From the NCBI GenBank assembly GCA_027450125.1, contig DAIDKG010000536.1, forward strand, positions 1 through 7,703: 7,703 bases of DNA, in the 5' to 3' direction. Under the pieces are notes generated by a model. That model saw only the letters and a list, made by a program, of their open reading frames with translations. It searched no databases and was not told the origin of the DNA. Positions within the stretch are counted from its first letter, which is position 1. Each line of letters starts with the position of its first letter. This stretch comes from Bordetella sp. (GTDB taxonomy: Bacteria; Pseudomonadota; Gammaproteobacteria; Burkholderiales; Burkholderiaceae_B). A program made the translations under genes and the position numbers. This document shows positions 6,254-7,703 of the stretch, piece by piece.

Positions 6254-7703
6254 TCAACAAAAAAGGCCCGGGACGCCTTGCTCCGGCCTTTGGGCCATCC
6301 TGCCCGCCAGCATGCACTCGACGGCATCGTAAATGCGCTGCACATAAGCGTTCTTGAAGCCTAGCACCGGATCGTCGGCACGTTCCTTGTGGACCAGCAT
6401 GGTGGCGTTGGCCTCGAACACCAATACTCGCCCGTCGGGCAGCAGCGAAAAATCCACCCCGCAGTAATCCAGATCCAGGCGCCTGCCGATCTCGCCCAGC
6501 GCACGCCAGGCCCGATCCCCAAGCGCCGCCTGCGGATCGTCCAGGAACCGGCGCTCCTCCTCGGTCTTCCAGGCATCCGAGCGCATGTCCGCCGTCACAT
6601 AATGCAGCACCCACTGCTGCCCTATGGCTAGGTGATACGGCAGCGGCTCGCGGTCCACGAACACCACCCGGTACTTGCGAAAATATCCGTCCGGCGACCG
6701 GTAGTCGCAATACTCGCTCAGGTAGTGCTCGCACGGCTGCGCCTGCCCGCCCGCCTCGCAGGCCTGCTGCGGCGTGTCGATGCGCACCAGCCCGGCGCCG
6801 CCATGCTTGCCCACGGGCCGCAGCGTCACGGGATATTGCAGGCCGGCGCGCTCGATCGCCGTCGGAAGATCCGCTGGCGATGCGCTGTCCCAGCGGGCCG
6901 TGGGCGGCACGTGGACGCCGTCCAGGCCGAGGAGCAGCGCGGGAATCCGGTCGCGCGAAGTCAGCCCGATGCGCTCGGGCCAGTTGAGGACCGGTTTGCC
7001 CGACTGCGGCACGAAGCGCGCCGCCGCTGCCAGCCCCTGCGGCGCCCGATCCGGATCGCCGATGGCGTTGAACACCAGATCGTAGGGCGGCAGCTCGCGC
7101 ACCGGTCCGACGATGCCGAACTCGACGACCCAGCGTATCTGCCGGTTGGTCGGACCGGGCATGAGGAACTGAAGGGGTACGTTGTCGTGGCCGCTGGTGC
7201 ACAGCAGCAGGATGCTGCGCCGCTGCGTCGGCCAGGCATGGTCGATGAAAATCGACTGCCGCATGCAGGCATTGCGTGCGCAGGCTTCGGCCTCGTCCTC
7301 GCGGCCCAGCTCGCGCAAGGCGATGCCCATGTGCAAGTGCGTGGCTGCCATGTCCGGATCCAGCAGCAGCGCGCGCAGGAACCAGTAGCCTGCCGCATCC
7401 CATTGCTTGTGGCGGGCATAGGTGGTGCCGATGGCGATGATGTCCGGCGCCGCGCGCTGCCGGATCGCATTGGCGGCCATGCGCGCGGCCATGGCGTCGG
7501 CCGCGTGGCCAGCGGCCTGCATGGCCTGGGCCAGCAGCTCGTAGATGGCGGCCTCGAGCGGCCGCGCCACCGTCGCCTGCTGCAGCGGAGCGATCGCGTC
7601 CGCGGCCTGGCCGGCCGCCAGCAATGCCTGCCCCCGGGCGAGCAGGCCGGCGGCGACCTCGTCAAGATGCGCGGCGGCTCGATCCTGCGGCGCGACCGGA
7701 TCC
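6254..7703 (-). CDS. TPR-repeat / ATP-grasp-like ligase protein, 5' end beyond the window
   Basis: The frame is open to the right edge, giving 482 visible residues. A TTG at 7624 is a possible start, but the preceding codons continue the same Ala/Leu-rich helical pattern and no ATG or GTG lies between it and the edge, so the real start is probably outside. The N-terminal part is tetratricopeptide-like helices. The clearest pair is at about 7444-7241 (YARHKQWDAAGYWFLRALLL, then MGIALRELGREDEAEACA). A Rossmann-like segment follows (ILLLCTSGHDNVPLQFL, near 7207-7160). The C-terminal half resembles an ATP-grasp fold: PVGKHGGAG (about 6817-6791) as lysine plus glycine-rich loop, FRKYRVVFVD (6682-6653), and CGVDFS with VFEANA (6463-6404), supplying the Asp and Glu-x-Asn metal ligands. 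ATP-grasp enzymes join a carboxylate to an amine or thiol through an acyl-phosphate; the substrate here is unknown. TPRs suggest a protein partner. Confidence 0.85.
   Translation of the reverse strand, partial: DPVAPQDRAAAHLDEVAAGLLARGQALLAAGQAADAIAPLQQATVARPLEAAIYELLAQAMQAAGHAADAMAARMAANAIRQRAAPDIIAIGTTYARHKQWDAAGYWFLRALLLDPDMAATHLHMGIALRELGREDEAEACARNACMRQSIFIDHAWPTQRRSILLLCTSGHDNVPLQFLMPGPTNRQIRWVVEFGIVGPVRELPPYDLVFNAIGDPDRAPQGLAAAARFVPQSGKPVLNWPERIGLTSRDRIPALLLGLDGVHVPPTARWDSASPADLPTAIERAGLQYPVTLRPVGKHGGAGLVRIDTPQQACEAGGQAQPCEHYLSEYCDYRSPDGYFRKYRVVFVDREPLPYHLAIGQQWVLHYVTADMRSDAWKTEEERRFLDDPQAALGDRAWRALGEIGRRLDLDYCGVDFSLLPDGRVLVFEANATMLVHKERADDPVLGFKNAYVQRIYDAVECMLAGRMAQRPEQGVPGLFC
6259..6291 (-). 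terminator. Intrinsic terminator inside the 3' end of the TPR/ATP-grasp gene
   Basis: Read on the - strand, AAAGGCC (6291-6285) pairs with GGCCTTT (6268-6262), and the stem can extend by about two more G-C pairs across a bulge. Six T residues (6264-6259) complete a typical Rho-independent terminator. It overlaps codons 12 to 1 before the stop, and the T run ends only 2 nt before the TGA at 6256-6254. Towards the + strand the hairpin is followed by only three T residues, so it would be a weak terminator for the convergent gene. Confidence 0.7.

Overview
The window looks like chromosome of a high-GC betaproteobacterium, most likely Bordetella or a close Alcaligenaceae relative such as Achromobacter. 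This rests on the strong G/C bias at third codon positions and on a pga/bps/hms-type poly-N-acetylglucosamine (PNAG) operon close to a comM gene. The species cannot be fixed from the sequence alone. No insertion sequence, CRISPR array, tRNA or rRNA was seen.

Left part (1-2855, all + strand): the last 64 codons of pgaB (bpsB; PNAG deacetylase/hydrolase), then pgaC (bpsC; PNAG synthase) and pgaD (bpsD; its small membrane partner). Stop and start codons overlap at both junctions, so the three genes form one translationally coupled operon whose beginning lies left of the window. After 82 bp, which hold a short hairpin and a good ribosome binding site, comes a FkbM-family S-adenosylmethionine-dependent methyltransferase on the same strand. 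It is not a standard member of the four-gene pga operon. It may add a methyl group to a glycan, or it may be an unrelated neighbour.

Middle part (2876-4680): comM (yifB), an AAA+ helicase of natural transformation and recombination, lies on the - strand and converges on the methyltransferase with only 20 bp between them. A 278-bp divergent intergenic region follows, holding two perfect GC-rich palindromes, a weak sigma-54-like element and the ribosome binding sites of both flanking genes.

Right part (4681-7703): a cysteine-free, Ala/Ser/Gln-rich 521-residue protein of unknown function on the + strand, then a convergent - strand gene 7 bp away. The latter encodes tetratricopeptide repeats fused to an ATP-grasp-like ligase domain. 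Its 5' end runs off the right edge, and an apparent intrinsic terminator is built into its last twelve codons. The best candidates for undescribed biology are the methyltransferase behind the PNAG operon, the unknown 521-residue protein, and the TPR/ATP-grasp protein with its in-gene terminator.
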